A stretch of DNA of 64,000 bases from Oscillospiraceae bacterium CM (GTDB lineage Bacteria > Bacillota > Clostridia > Oscillospirales > Oscillospiraceae). Shown piece after piece: positions 51,121 through 58,707 of the stretch. The stretch's first letter is position 1. Each line of letters starts with the position of its first letter. The position numbers and the translations under genes were made by a program. The stretch lies in the NCBI GenBank assembly GCA_022870705.1, contig CP072107.1, positions 62,001 through 126,000 of the forward strand, written 5' to 3'. Below the pieces are notes generated by a model. The model was not told the DNA's origin. It saw nothing but the letters and a program-made list of their open reading frames with translations, and did no database searches.

Positions 51121-51137
51121 GTTTTCACGTCCATCTC

Positions 51138-51165
51138 AAAAAAGGCCGGGAATGTTCTTCCCGGC
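51138..51165 (-). terminator. Second terminator in the FMN riboswitch leader
   Basis: An 8-bp stem GCCGGGAA/TTCCCGGC with a 5-base loop is followed on the minus strand by CTTTTTTGAG (six T). It ends 18 bp before the ribD ATG, so it could also block ribosome access. Confidence 0.75.
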
Positions 51166-51194
51166 GTTTATGATGCGCATTTTCTGCCGATTCG

Positions 51195-51227
51195 AATAAA
51201 AAGCTCTGGAATAATTCATTCCAGAGC
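51195..51227 (-). terminator. First terminator in the FMN riboswitch leader
   Basis: A 10-bp perfect stem GCTCTGGAAT/ATTCCAGAGC with a 5-base loop is followed on the minus strand by TTTTTATT. It lies 35 bp after the aptamer and is the expected expression platform. Confidence 0.8.
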
Positions 51228-51261
51228 CAATAAACAAACGGCATTAACATGCACAAACATT

Positions 51262-51367
51262 CTTCTTTCATCCAGACTATACTGTCGGCTTCGGAGTTAC
51301 ACCGAATCTGCGCCATAGCGCTCGTGGGCTTTACCACCGGTAGGGAATCACACCCTGCCCTGAAGAT
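51262..51367 (-). promoter_or_regulatory. FMN riboswitch (RFN element)
   Basis: On the minus strand the conserved RFN blocks appear in order: CTTCAGGGCAGGGTG, then GATTCCCTACCGGTGGTA followed by AAGCCCACGAGC, then TGGTGTAACTCCGAAGCC-type sequence (here CGGTGTAACTCCGAAGCCGAC) and the closing AGTCTGGATG.AAGAAG. Binding FMN would favour termination of the rib operon. Confidence 0.93.
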
Positions 51368-51385
51368 ACGATATTAATTTTTTTT

Positions 51386-51414
51386 AGAATAGCACGGGAC
51401 GCAAAAAAATGCAA
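51386..51414 (-). promoter_or_regulatory. Promoter for the rib operon
   Basis: Minus-strand -35 TTGCAT (51409-51414) and -10 TATTCT (51386-51391) have a 17-bp spacer, placing the start about 10-15 bp before the aptamer. Confidence 0.6.
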
Positions 51415-51489
51415 TAAAAAGTTATGAATGGCGCTTCGCTACCGTGATGCATAGGTTTTGAGATTTTTAAAAGACTGACAATTTTGGAC

Positions 51490-51516
51490 TAATTCAACAG
51501 GTTTTTCTGTCGATAA
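51490..51516 (+). promoter_or_regulatory. Possible sigma-D (motility-type) promoter for the HD-GYP gene
   Basis: TAAT, 15 bp, GTCGATAA against the sigma-D consensus TAAA-N15-GCCGATAT: one and two mismatches with the exact spacer, 45 bp before the ATG. No flagellar gene lies in the window. Confidence 0.3.
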
Positions 51517-51561
51517 AAACTAATACAGCGGCAAGTGCGGTTTGAACGAGGGGGATAGCGC

Positions 51562-52635
51562 ATGAGATTTGTACCGGCGAGCTGCCTTCGCGACGGCATG
51601 CAGGTTGCAAAACCATTATATGGCAAGAACAACGAAAAGCTTCTGGCGGTTGGCGTTGTTCTAAACAGCAAGTACATCGACAGCATTCAAAGGCTGAAGT
51701 ACCCCGGTATTTACATCGAGGACGATATATCGAGAGATATCGATATTATGAGCGTCATCAGCGACGAATTACGGGTTGAAACGATGAAGGGCGTCAAAAG
51801 AATCTTTCTTGATGCCAAGAGCGGAGCCAGCCGGAAAGAAAAAGTTGAAGAAATCCGGCTGATGGTGGAAAGCATTGTTGAGGAGCTGCTAATAAATAAG
51901 CACCTGATGATCAACATGATTGATTTAAAGTGCTTTGACAATTATACGTATTCCCATTCCGTCAACGTCGCCGTTTTATCACTCGTTATGGGCATTGCGA
52001 TGGAGCTTGACCGTGAAACGTTATGGAAGCTGGGCTTGAGCGCCGTGCTCCATGATATCGGAAAAGTTTTTATTGACAAAAGTATTATTAACAAGCCGGA
52101 TGTTTTAACACCAGCGGAATTTGAGGAGATCAAAAAACACTCGCTGCTCGGCTATGAGTATGCCCGTAAAAAATTTCGTCTGCCAACGTCAAGTTATACG
52201 GGCATCCGAGACCACCACGAAAAATATAACGGGACGGGATACCCCGCCGCAAAAAGCGGAAAAAGCATCTCTCTATTCGGCAGAATTATCACACTAGCCG
52301 ACATTTACGACGCCTTGTCGTCGGAGCGGCCTTATCGCAAAGCGCTCTGCCCGTCTGAGGCGATGGAATTTATTATGGGGAACATTGAAACGGTTTTTGA
52401 CCCAAAAATTGCAGAGATCTTTATCCGCAAGGTCGCGCCGTATCCCGTTGGTACGCTCGTTCGCCTCTCCAGCGGCGACACGGCAATCGTCGTGGAAAAT
52501 TTCGAGGCATGCTGCCTGCGCCCGAAGGTACGCGTCATCAATTCCGGCGGCAAAGACGTTTCCCCATATGACCTCAATCTCTTCAACGACTACAGTCTGC
52601 TGAATATCGTCATCGAAGGCCCGGTAAAGGAATAG
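51562..52635 (+). CDS. HD-GYP domain protein, probable cyclic-di-GMP phosphodiesterase
   Basis: 357 residues. The N-terminal about 120 residues have no clear sensor family. The HD-GYP domain follows: NYTYSHSVNVAVLSLVMGIAM, the metal site VLHDIGKVFIDKSIINKP (about residues 162-180), HSLLGYEYARK and the GYP signature RDHHEKYNGTGYPAAKSG (about 215-233), then LADIYDALSSERPYRKAL. All canonical His/Asp ligands and the GYP triad are present. It would degrade cyclic di-GMP (or a related dinucleotide) and may link that signal to the adjacent polysaccharide genes. GAGGGGG precedes the ATG. Confidence 0.92.
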   Translation: MRFVPASCLRDGMQVAKPLYGKNNEKLLAVGVVLNSKYIDSIQRLKYPGIYIEDDISRDIDIMSVISDELRVETMKGVKRIFLDAKSGASRKEKVEEIRLMVESIVEELLINKHLMINMIDLKCFDNYTYSHSVNVAVLSLVMGIAMELDRETLWKLGLSAVLHDIGKVFIDKSIINKPDVLTPAEFEEIKKHSLLGYEYARKKFRLPTSSYTGIRDHHEKYNGTGYPAAKSGKSISLFGRIITLADIYDALSSERPYRKALCPSEAMEFIMGNIETVFDPKIAEIFIRKVAPYPVGTLVRLSSGDTAIVVENFEACCLRPKVRVINSGGKDVSPYDLNLFNDYSLLNIVIEGPVKE

Positions 52636-52656
52636 GAAGCAGATAAATGTAAAATA

Positions 52657-52685
52657 TTGACATTTATTATGCCCCCTGATATAAT
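52657..52685 (+). promoter_or_regulatory. Consensus sigma-A promoter for the LCP gene
   Basis: Perfect -35 TTGACA (52657-52662), 17-bp spacer, perfect -10 TATAAT (52680-52685), about 55 bp before the ATG. It is the strongest promoter match in the window. Confidence 0.85.
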
Positions 52686-52745
52686 TTGGTCACGATAAAA
52701 CACGGCGTGAATCGATGGCCAAAGATATCGTTGGGGGCAAAGTGT

Positions 52746-53759
52746 ATGGGGGAGAATGACAAAAAGAAAAAAAGCCGCCCGAAACGGCTGCTGCTTGTTG
52801 CTGGGCTGATGGCGGCAATCATCGTAATAACCGGCTGCATTCTCATCAATATGGAATTGTCAAAGATCAAAAAGGCCGGAAGTGTAACAGCAATCCCGCG
52901 AGAAAATGAGACGTTTGATACAGACGATAATGCCGGTTTTGGGAACGAGGCGATGCTGCTCAACCCAAGCGACGTTGTCTGGCCGGAAGGCGTTGAGCCG
53001 ATCGCTGATCAGGATATGATTAACATACTCCTCATCGGCCAAGACAAAAGGCCAAATCAGGAGCGCGGGCGCTCGGATTCTATGATTCTCGTCAGCTATG
53101 ACAGAAAAAGCGGCGTGCTGACGCTGGTGTCACTGATGCGCGATATGTATGTGCAGATTCCAGGCTTCAGCGACAACAGACTCAACGCAACGTATCAGTT
53201 CGGCGGGATGGCGCTTCTTGACGAGACGATAAAAGAAAACTTTGGCATCACAGTCAACGGCAATATTGAAGTCGACTTCGAGCAGTTTACATCGATTATT
53301 GACGCACTGGGCGGCCTTGAGATCACGTTAAACAGCGCGGAGGCCACATATTTGAGCAGAAGCACAAAATCAACGCTCGTTTCGGGGGAAAACCATCTAA
53401 ACGGGCAGCAGGCGCTGATGTATTCAAGAATCAGATACATCGGGAAAGCCGACTATGAGCGCACTGAGCGGCAGAGAACGATTCTGCTGCAGGCCTTTAA
53501 TGTGACGTCGCGCCTGAATCTGACGGCGAAGCTCGATCTGCTCAACAAGGTATTGCCATTATTAACAACGGATATGACAAAAGAGGATATTTTGCGAGAC
53601 GTGTATACCATTCTTCAAAATGGCGTCAAACGCACACAGACGCTGCGCATTCCCGCCGACGGGACGTTTAAACCGGCCGTTATCCGGAAGATGGACGTTC
53701 TTTTGCCGGACCTGACGGCAAATAGGGCGCTGTTGAAGCAGTATCTGACAAAACAATAA
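52746..53759 (+). CDS. LytR-CpsA-Psr (LCP) family ligase
   Basis: 337 residues: short cytoplasmic Lys-rich start, one TM (about 14-35), and an extracellular LCP domain. LCP motifs: NILLIGQDKRPNQERGRSDSMILVSYDRKSGVLTLVSLMRDMYVQIPGF (about residues 97-145) with the conserved Asp/Arg residues, LNATYQFGG, and LNGQQALMYSRIRYIGKADYERTERQRTIL (about 218-248). The family transfers lipid-linked polymers (teichoic acid, capsule) onto peptidoglycan. The start at 52746 follows a GGGGG stretch; 20 earlier codons are open but lie inside the leader. Its place at the head of the polysaccharide genes fits attachment of that polymer. Confidence 0.92.
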   Translation: MGENDKKKKSRPKRLLLVAGLMAAIIVITGCILINMELSKIKKAGSVTAIPRENETFDTDDNAGFGNEAMLLNPSDVVWPEGVEPIADQDMINILLIGQDKRPNQERGRSDSMILVSYDRKSGVLTLVSLMRDMYVQIPGFSDNRLNATYQFGGMALLDETIKENFGITVNGNIEVDFEQFTSIIDALGGLEITLNSAEATYLSRSTKSTLVSGENHLNGQQALMYSRIRYIGKADYERTERQRTILLQAFNVTSRLNLTAKLDLLNKVLPLLTTDMTKEDILRDVYTILQNGVKRTQTLRIPADGTFKPAVIRKMDVLLPDLTANRALLKQYLTKQ

Positions 53760-53764
53760 TCCTT

Positions 53765-53795
53765 AAAAGCCCGGGCCGCTATGGCCCGGGCTTTT
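53765..53795. terminator. Bidirectional terminator between LCP gene and cpsD
   Basis: A 13-bp perfect stem AAAAGCCCGGGCC/GGCCCGGGCTTTT with a 5-base loop, between convergent genes. Confidence 0.9.
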
Positions 53796-53841
53796 GTCTT
53801 GCATGAGCAGAAGTTAAAGGATCTCGGCGGCGTGAGCCGTT

Positions 53842-54582
53842 TTATCGGCGCGTATTCGTGGTGCCGGCATATTGATACTTGGTGCTGTATCTTTGATATG
53901 CCGGCGCGCTTTTCGGGCTGACGTCGTTTAAAATGAAGCCGGCGACGGTCGCTCCGACTTGCTCTAAGCTGGCGACGGCTTGCTTGATAATACGGATGTC
54001 GCTTTTGCCGTTTTTGACGATAAAAATATAGCCCGTCACTTTTTTGGCGAGAACCGTCGCGTCTGTTACAACGCAGACGGGCGGCGTGTCAATAAAAACG
54101 TAATCAAAGTGCTCGCGGGCAATTTCAATCAGTTTGTCCAGCCTGCTGCCGGATAAAAGTTCAGCTGGATTTGGCGGAATTTTTCCGGCGTTTAAATACT
54201 TCAGTAGCGGGAGGTCCGTCTGTTCAAAATTAATGTTTGATTCAAGACCGGCTAAAATTTCACTGACGCCGTTTTGCAGCGGGGCAGAAAAGAAATGATG
54301 AATGGTTGGGTTGCGCATATCTGCGTCAATCAGCAGTGTTTTTTTCCCCATCAAGGCAAAGGAAACAGCAAGATTGATACAGTTAATCGTCTTGCCGTCG
54401 TTGGGGAGCGGGCTAGTCACGGCGTATACGGGGCATTTTTCACCGGCGCCTGTGAACAGAATATTTGTCCGAATGGAACTGTATGCCTCTTTGATCCCAA
54501 AAGGGGAGTCATGCCGAAGCAACTTTCTGGCGTCGCTTTTATTAAAGCTGATATTCTTTTTTCCCCCATTAAAAAACCGCAT
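53842..54582 (-). CDS. CpsD/CapB-type tyrosine-protein kinase
   Basis: 246-residue cytoplasmic BY-kinase controlling polysaccharide length and export. Walker A is in VTSPLPNDGKTINCINLAVSFAL (about residue 46-68), Walker A' in KTLLIDADMRNP and Walker B in FDYVFIDTPPVCVVTD. The C terminus ends in a tyrosine cluster (APAYQRYSTKYQYAG), the autophosphorylation site typical of this family. The N-terminal SPFGIKEAYSSIRTNILF is also diagnostic. The start at 54582 is fixed by AAGGAGG 8 bases upstream, 14 bp after the transmembrane partner gene. Confidence 0.94.
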   Translation of the reverse strand: MRFFNGGKKNISFNKSDARKLLRHDSPFGIKEAYSSIRTNILFTGAGEKCPVYAVTSPLPNDGKTINCINLAVSFALMGKKTLLIDADMRNPTIHHFFSAPLQNGVSEILAGLESNINFEQTDLPLLKYLNAGKIPPNPAELLSGSRLDKLIEIAREHFDYVFIDTPPVCVVTDATVLAKKVTGYIFIVKNGKSDIRIIKQAVASLEQVGATVAGFILNDVSPKSAPAYQRYSTKYQYAGTTNTRR

Positions 54583-54596
54583 GGCGAGAGCCTCCT

Positions 54597-55283
54597 TCAA
54601 GATTGAACAGCCGCGAGTGACGGCACGGTGCCGAGAACCGGTATAGCAAAAAGCTGCTGCAGGTCTTCCTCCCCGTGCACGCGGGTGTCAAACCAGACCG
54701 CGGCAATCCGAAAACCGAACGAAGCAACAAAACCCGCCAGAACGCCAAGAAGGGTGTTGAATAGAACATGCGGTGACGACGGTTTGTCCGGCTGCTTGGC
54801 ATAGTCGATAACTTCGACACCGCCGGCCTTGACGACACGGATAATTTCCGCCGGCGCGACGGCTGCAATTGTATTGGCAATCATCTGCGCCTCACGGGCG
54901 TCGCTGCTCGTGATGCTGACGCGAAAGGCCTCTGTCGCATCAATGGCCCCGGCCGACATCATGGCTCGAATATCGTCCGGCGTCATGGAAAGATTCAGTG
55001 TGCTGATGACCTTTTCTAAAACCGTATCGCTCTTTAAGACGACAATATATGTATTGACGAGCTCTTGAGACGCTGTCAGCTCGGAAGAGGTAATGGCGTC
55101 AAGTGTTCTATCGGCGTTGCTGAAAACATACAGAGAAGTTGTAGCCACATATTTTGGCGTGACGAGGAAATGAAAAATGGAAAATGACACGCCTCCCCCG
55201 AGCAGCATCGCGAGCAGAATCCAGAATAGATTTTTACGGAAAATCAAAAAAATCTGTCGAAGATCAAGTTCCTTTTGGCGCAC
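54597..55283 (-). CDS. CpsC/CapA (Wzz-like) membrane activator of the tyrosine kinase
   Basis: 228 residues. Two membrane helices (about 12-35 and 165-190) flank an extracellular coiled/alpha-beta region, the polysaccharide co-polymerase layout. N terminus: ELDLRQIFLIFRKNLFWILLAMLLGGGVSFSIFHFLVTPKYVATTSLYVFS; proline-rich motif before TM2: KQPDKPSSPHVLFNTLLGVLAGFVASFG. The short cytoplasmic tail activates CpsD. The start is taken as GTG 55283 with GAGG 7 bases upstream; the ORF opens 21 codons earlier. It is transcribed away from the biosynthesis operon. Confidence 0.9.
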   Translation of the reverse strand: MRQKELDLRQIFLIFRKNLFWILLAMLLGGGVSFSIFHFLVTPKYVATTSLYVFSNADRTLDAITSSELTASQELVNTYIVVLKSDTVLEKVISTLNLSMTPDDIRAMMSAGAIDATEAFRVSITSSDAREAQMIANTIAAVAPAEIIRVVKAGGVEVIDYAKQPDKPSSPHVLFNTLLGVLAGFVASFGFRIAAVWFDTRVHGEEDLQQLFAIPVLGTVPSLAAVQS

Positions 55284-55325
55284 AATAAATACCTCATATT
55301 CAAAAATTTGGTAAATTATGAGTTG

Positions 55326-55353
55326 ATTATAACATAATGATTCCATAAATCAA
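55326..55353 (-). promoter_or_regulatory. Promoter for cpsC-cpsD
   Basis: Minus-strand -35 TTGATT (55348-55353) and perfect -10 TATAAT (55326-55331) with a 16-bp spacer. Confidence 0.6.
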
Positions 55354-55543
55354 CAAAAAAAATTCTGTTCCATCATAATTGGTGCTTTGATGCGTGGCGG
55401 CCTGTTTTTCAGACTGTGCCCGCCCATAACGAACCGGGTGTGGAATTCCCTTCAAACAAGGGGATTTCACGCTTTTTTTTGATGCAGCCGAATCTCATTT
55501 AACTTTCACGGTTATTTTTGTACAAAATTTCCCAAAATTTTTA

Positions 55544-55572
55544 TTGATTTACAATTAATACCAATTTATAAT
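55544..55572 (+). promoter_or_regulatory. Promoter for the EPS biosynthesis operon
   Basis: -35 TTGATT (55544-55549) and perfect -10 TATAAT (55567-55572) with a 17-bp spacer, about 33 bp before the first ATG. Confidence 0.65.
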
Positions 55573-55604
55573 GATTCCAATAAATGGCAATAACGGAGGC
55601 GAAG

Positions 55605-56384
55605 ATGAAAGCAGGCAGTTTTTTTGAAAGCGGTGCGACCTATGTGACTGGGCTTGATGAGGCGCATTGGGGTTATCAAAAGCGCTACGATGATGTAGCC
55701 GGTGACGTGATGGTTCACGCACGCGGGGAGCGGCAGGCTGTTCTCTCACTATCGCCGCCGCTGAAAGGTCCGCCGGGAAAAGAGCGGTATGCCGCTGTCA
55801 AACGCGTGCTGGACGTTATTTTTTCTCTAATGATCCTGATCGTTGTTTCTCCCATCATGCTCCTGACGGCCATTGCCGTCCGGCTGGAATCTATGGGGCC
55901 GGCTTTATACGCGCAGACGCGCGTCGGGAAACACGGAAAACCGTTTACCATTTATAAGTTCAGAAGCATGGTCTGCGACGCGGAGGAACGGCAAAAGGAG
56001 CTGCTGCATCTTAACGAGCAAGACGGCCCCGTTTTTAAAATCACGCATGACCCGCGTGTCACACGCATCGGCAGGCTGATTCGCAAGCTGAGCATAGATG
56101 AGCTGCCACAGCTTTTTAACGTTTTGCGTGGCGACATGTCACTCGTAGGTCCAAGACCGCCGCTGATACGTGAGGTTTCGCAATATACGCCTTATCAGAT
56201 GCAGCGCCTGTCTGTAACGCCGGGGCTGACGTGCTACTGGCAGATCAGCGGCAGGAGCCGCCTGAGTTTCGACGAATGGGTTCAGCTTGATCTAAAGTAC
56301 ATCGAGGAAGCAGGGTTTGTGACCGACTTTAAAATACTCATCCTGACGGTACCGGCCGTCTTATTCGGGCGGGGCGCGTGCTGA
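55605..56384 (+). CDS. Initiating sugar transferase (undecaprenyl-phosphate sugar phosphotransferase)
   Basis: 259-residue polyisoprenyl-phosphate hexose-1-phosphate transferase, which puts the first sugar on undecaprenyl phosphate. One membrane segment (about 75-97: VLDVIFSLMILIVVSPIMLLTAIAVRLES) is followed by the catalytic region ALYAQTRVGKHGKPFTIYKFRSMVCDAEE, DPRVTRIGRLIRKLSIDELPQLFNVLRGDMSLVGPRPPLIREV and TPGLTCYWQISGRSRLSFDEWVQLDLKYIE. This is the short form without the N-terminal multi-TM domain. The start at 55605 has GGAGG 5 bases upstream. First gene of the biosynthetic run. Confidence 0.94.
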   Translation: MKAGSFFESGATYVTGLDEAHWGYQKRYDDVAGDVMVHARGERQAVLSLSPPLKGPPGKERYAAVKRVLDVIFSLMILIVVSPIMLLTAIAVRLESMGPALYAQTRVGKHGKPFTIYKFRSMVCDAEERQKELLHLNEQDGPVFKITHDPRVTRIGRLIRKLSIDELPQLFNVLRGDMSLVGPRPPLIREVSQYTPYQMQRLSVTPGLTCYWQISGRSRLSFDEWVQLDLKYIEEAGFVTDFKILILTVPAVLFGRGAC

Positions 56385-56468
56385 GCATACATATTCAGTA
56401 TTGAACATACCAAAAGAAGACGCCTGTTTTGAGGCGGCTACAGATGATATCGGAACGTGGGGTAATAG

Positions 56469-57596
56469 ATGAGACAATACGATTTTCTAATTGTTGGCGC
56501 GGGGCTTTTCGGCGCCGTCTGCGCGCGGGAATTGACGGACAACGGCAAGCGCTGCCTTGTCATAGAAAAGCGAAGCGAGACGGGCGGCAATGTCGCCTGC
56601 CGGACGCTGGAAGACATAACGGTGCATCAGTATGGCGCGCACATCTTCCATACAAAAATCGACACGGTTTGGGCGTACGTTAACAGGTTTGTGCGCTTTA
56701 ACCATTTTATCAACTGCCCGATGGCAAATTACAAAGGCGACATGTATAACCTGCCGTTTAATATGAACACGTTTTATGGCCTTTGGCGTGTTAGGACACC
56801 GGAGCAAGCCAAAGAAATCATTGCGCACCAGCGCGCTGCCTTGGGCGGGAAAGCACCGGAAAATCTTGAGGAGCAGGCCATCAGCCTCGTTGGGACGGAT
56901 ATTTTTCGAAAGCTTATAAAAGGCTATACGGAAAAGCAGTGGGGGCGCGACTGTCGGGACTTGCCGGCCTTTATCATCCGGCGTCTGCCGGTGCGGTATA
57001 CATACGACAACAATTATTTCAGCGACCCCTATCAGGGCGTCCCTATCGGCGGGTACAATGCGCTCATCGACAAGCTGCTCGAAGGTGTAGAGGTTATTGT
57101 CAACTGCGATTATCTTGCCGCCCGCGCCCGCTATAACGACCTTGCTGATACGGTCATCTATACAGGCCAGATTGATGCCTATTTTAACTATGCGCTGGGC
57201 GTGCTGGCCTGGCGAAGCCTGCGCTTTGAGACCGAGACGCTTGCTGCCGACAATTTTCAGGGAAGCGCTGTCGTTAATTATACCGACAGGGAAACACCGT
57301 ATACACGCATCATCGAGCACAAACATTTTGAATTCGGCGCGCAGGAGAAAACCGTTGTCACGCGTGAGTATCCGATGCGGTGGGAAATCGGGCAGGAGCC
57401 GTATTATCCCGTCAATGACGATTGCAATGGAGCGCTTTATTCAAAATATAAAACGCTGGCCGAGCGGGAGACGCGTGTCATTTTCGGCGGCCGGCTCGGC
57501 ACGTATCAGTATATGGATATGGATCAGGTTATTGATGCGGCGCTGAAAACGACAGAAAGGGTTTTGAAAGATGAAAAAAGTATTGCATATCGTTGA
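56469..57596 (+). CDS. glf: UDP-galactopyranose mutase
   Basis: FAD enzyme converting UDP-galactopyranose to UDP-galactofuranose. 375 residues. N-terminal FAD motif FLIVGAGLFGAVCARELTDNGKRCLVIEKRSETGGNV, then HQYGAHIFHT, FNMNTFYGLWRV, KGYTEKQWGRDC (about residue 155), YTGQIDAYFNYALGVLAWRSL and RLGTYQYMDMDQVI at the end. All of these are standard family features. Its presence means the polymer contains galactofuranose. It overlaps the next gene by 26 bp. Confidence 0.96.
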   Translation: MRQYDFLIVGAGLFGAVCARELTDNGKRCLVIEKRSETGGNVACRTLEDITVHQYGAHIFHTKIDTVWAYVNRFVRFNHFINCPMANYKGDMYNLPFNMNTFYGLWRVRTPEQAKEIIAHQRAALGGKAPENLEEQAISLVGTDIFRKLIKGYTEKQWGRDCRDLPAFIIRRLPVRYTYDNNYFSDPYQGVPIGGYNALIDKLLEGVEVIVNCDYLAARARYNDLADTVIYTGQIDAYFNYALGVLAWRSLRFETETLAADNFQGSAVVNYTDRETPYTRIIEHKHFEFGAQEKTVVTREYPMRWEIGQEPYYPVNDDCNGALYSKYKTLAERETRVIFGGRLGTYQYMDMDQVIDAALKTTERVLKDEKSIAYR

Positions 57597-58707
57597 AGCG
57601 TTCGGCGGCGGTGTTTATAACTACGTCAGGGACTGCGCCAACTGGCAGGCGGAAAAGTATGAGGTCACCATCGCGTTTTGCATGATTGAAAAAACACCGA
57701 GCGGGTTTATGGGCCAATTTGATCAGCGCGTCCGTTTTGTTGAAATGACGGGCTGCGGTCGGTCGATGAATCCGCTGAAAAACCTCAAAGCGATTGATGC
57801 TATTCGGGAAATCGCCCATAAGCTGCAACCGGACGTGATTCACCTGCACTCGTCCTTCGCCGGATTCTGGGGAAGGCTGGCCGTTAACGGCGATGATATA
57901 CCGCTTTTTTATTCGCCGCATGCCTATGGATTCGTGATGCAAAACGCAACGCGGTTTGAACGGAAACTTTACTTATGGCTTGAAAAAATCGCCGGGAAGC
58001 GGTCGTGCATTACCGTTTGTGACTGTATGAGCGAATATGACGAGAGTAAAACGGTCACGTCAAAAAGCGTCTGTATTAATAACGGCATTGATATCTGTGA
58101 GCTGGAGGAGACCGTTCAAAAGCTCCGTGTGACGCCGTCTGGTGTTGTGCCGACGGTGTTTATGATGGGCAGAATCTGCGCGCAGAAAAATCCCGCGCAG
58201 TTTAACCGCTTGGCGCAGCGCTTCCCGGAAATCCCGTTTTTGTGGATCGGAGACGGCGAGGCAGCGGCGCTTCTGACAAGCCCCAATATCAAAGTGACCG
58301 GCTGGGTCAGCCGGGAGGAGGCAATCGCCTACGCGCTCGGCTGCGATATTTTCCTCTTTACGACGCTGTGGGAGTCGCTCTCGCTGGCGCTGTTGGAGTG
58401 CCTATATCTCAGGAAAATCTGCATCACCATGGACGCCGAGGGCAATAGGGACGTTATTAAAAACGGCGTTAACGGCTTTCTGTGTTATTCCGACGACGAT
58501 ATGGAAAAGGCGCTTTCGAAGGTTTTATCTGGCGGTGTTGACTGGGTACGCCTCGTTGAAAACGCGCATGACGATGTCGTTCGGGAGTATAACACTGAAA
58601 TGAAAAATACAAGGCTGAGCGCACTGTATCAAAATCCGTGGGAGGCTGTGCAGCGGCAGAGGAGACTGGCCGATGATGTCGGAAAGATATCCTACTCATT
58701 TAAATGA
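57571..58707 (+). CDS. Glycosyltransferase, GT4/GT1 type (GT-B fold)
   Basis: 378 residues. N-terminal VLHIVEAFGGGVYNYVRDCAN is the substrate-side motif of GT4 enzymes. LQPDVIHLHSSFAGFWGRLA and the C-terminal donor-binding region with VFMMGRICAQKNPAQFNRLA, FLWIGDGE, VTGWVSREEAIAYALGCDIFLFTTLWESLSLALLECLYLRK (the E-x7-E region about residues 265-275) follow. It transfers a sugar from a nucleotide donor to the lipid-linked chain in the cytoplasm; the sugar cannot be read from sequence. It overlaps both neighbours (26 bp and 35 bp). Confidence 0.93.
   Translation: MKKVLHIVEAFGGGVYNYVRDCANWQAEKYEVTIAFCMIEKTPSGFMGQFDQRVRFVEMTGCGRSMNPLKNLKAIDAIREIAHKLQPDVIHLHSSFAGFWGRLAVNGDDIPLFYSPHAYGFVMQNATRFERKLYLWLEKIAGKRSCITVCDCMSEYDESKTVTSKSVCINNGIDICELEETVQKLRVTPSGVVPTVFMMGRICAQKNPAQFNRLAQRFPEIPFLWIGDGEAAALLTSPNIKVTGWVSREEAIAYALGCDIFLFTTLWESLSLALLECLYLRKICITMDAEGNRDVIKNGVNGFLCYSDDDMEKALSKVLSGGVDWVRLVENAHDDVVREYNTEMKNTRLSALYQNPWEAVQRQRRLADDVGKISYSFK

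Larger units (their letters stand above)
55284..55604. other. 321-bp divergent region between the CpsCD genes and the EPS operon
   Basis: A+T-rich. Holds a leftward promoter (55326-55353) and a rightward promoter (55544-55572). A short inverted repeat around AATTCCCTT..AAGGGGATTT (about 55443-55467) might be an operator or leader hairpin. No gene was seen. Confidence 0.65.

Noticed and set aside
56487-57326. 279-codon open frame on the minus strand
   Set aside because: Antisense to glf, which carries all mutase motifs.
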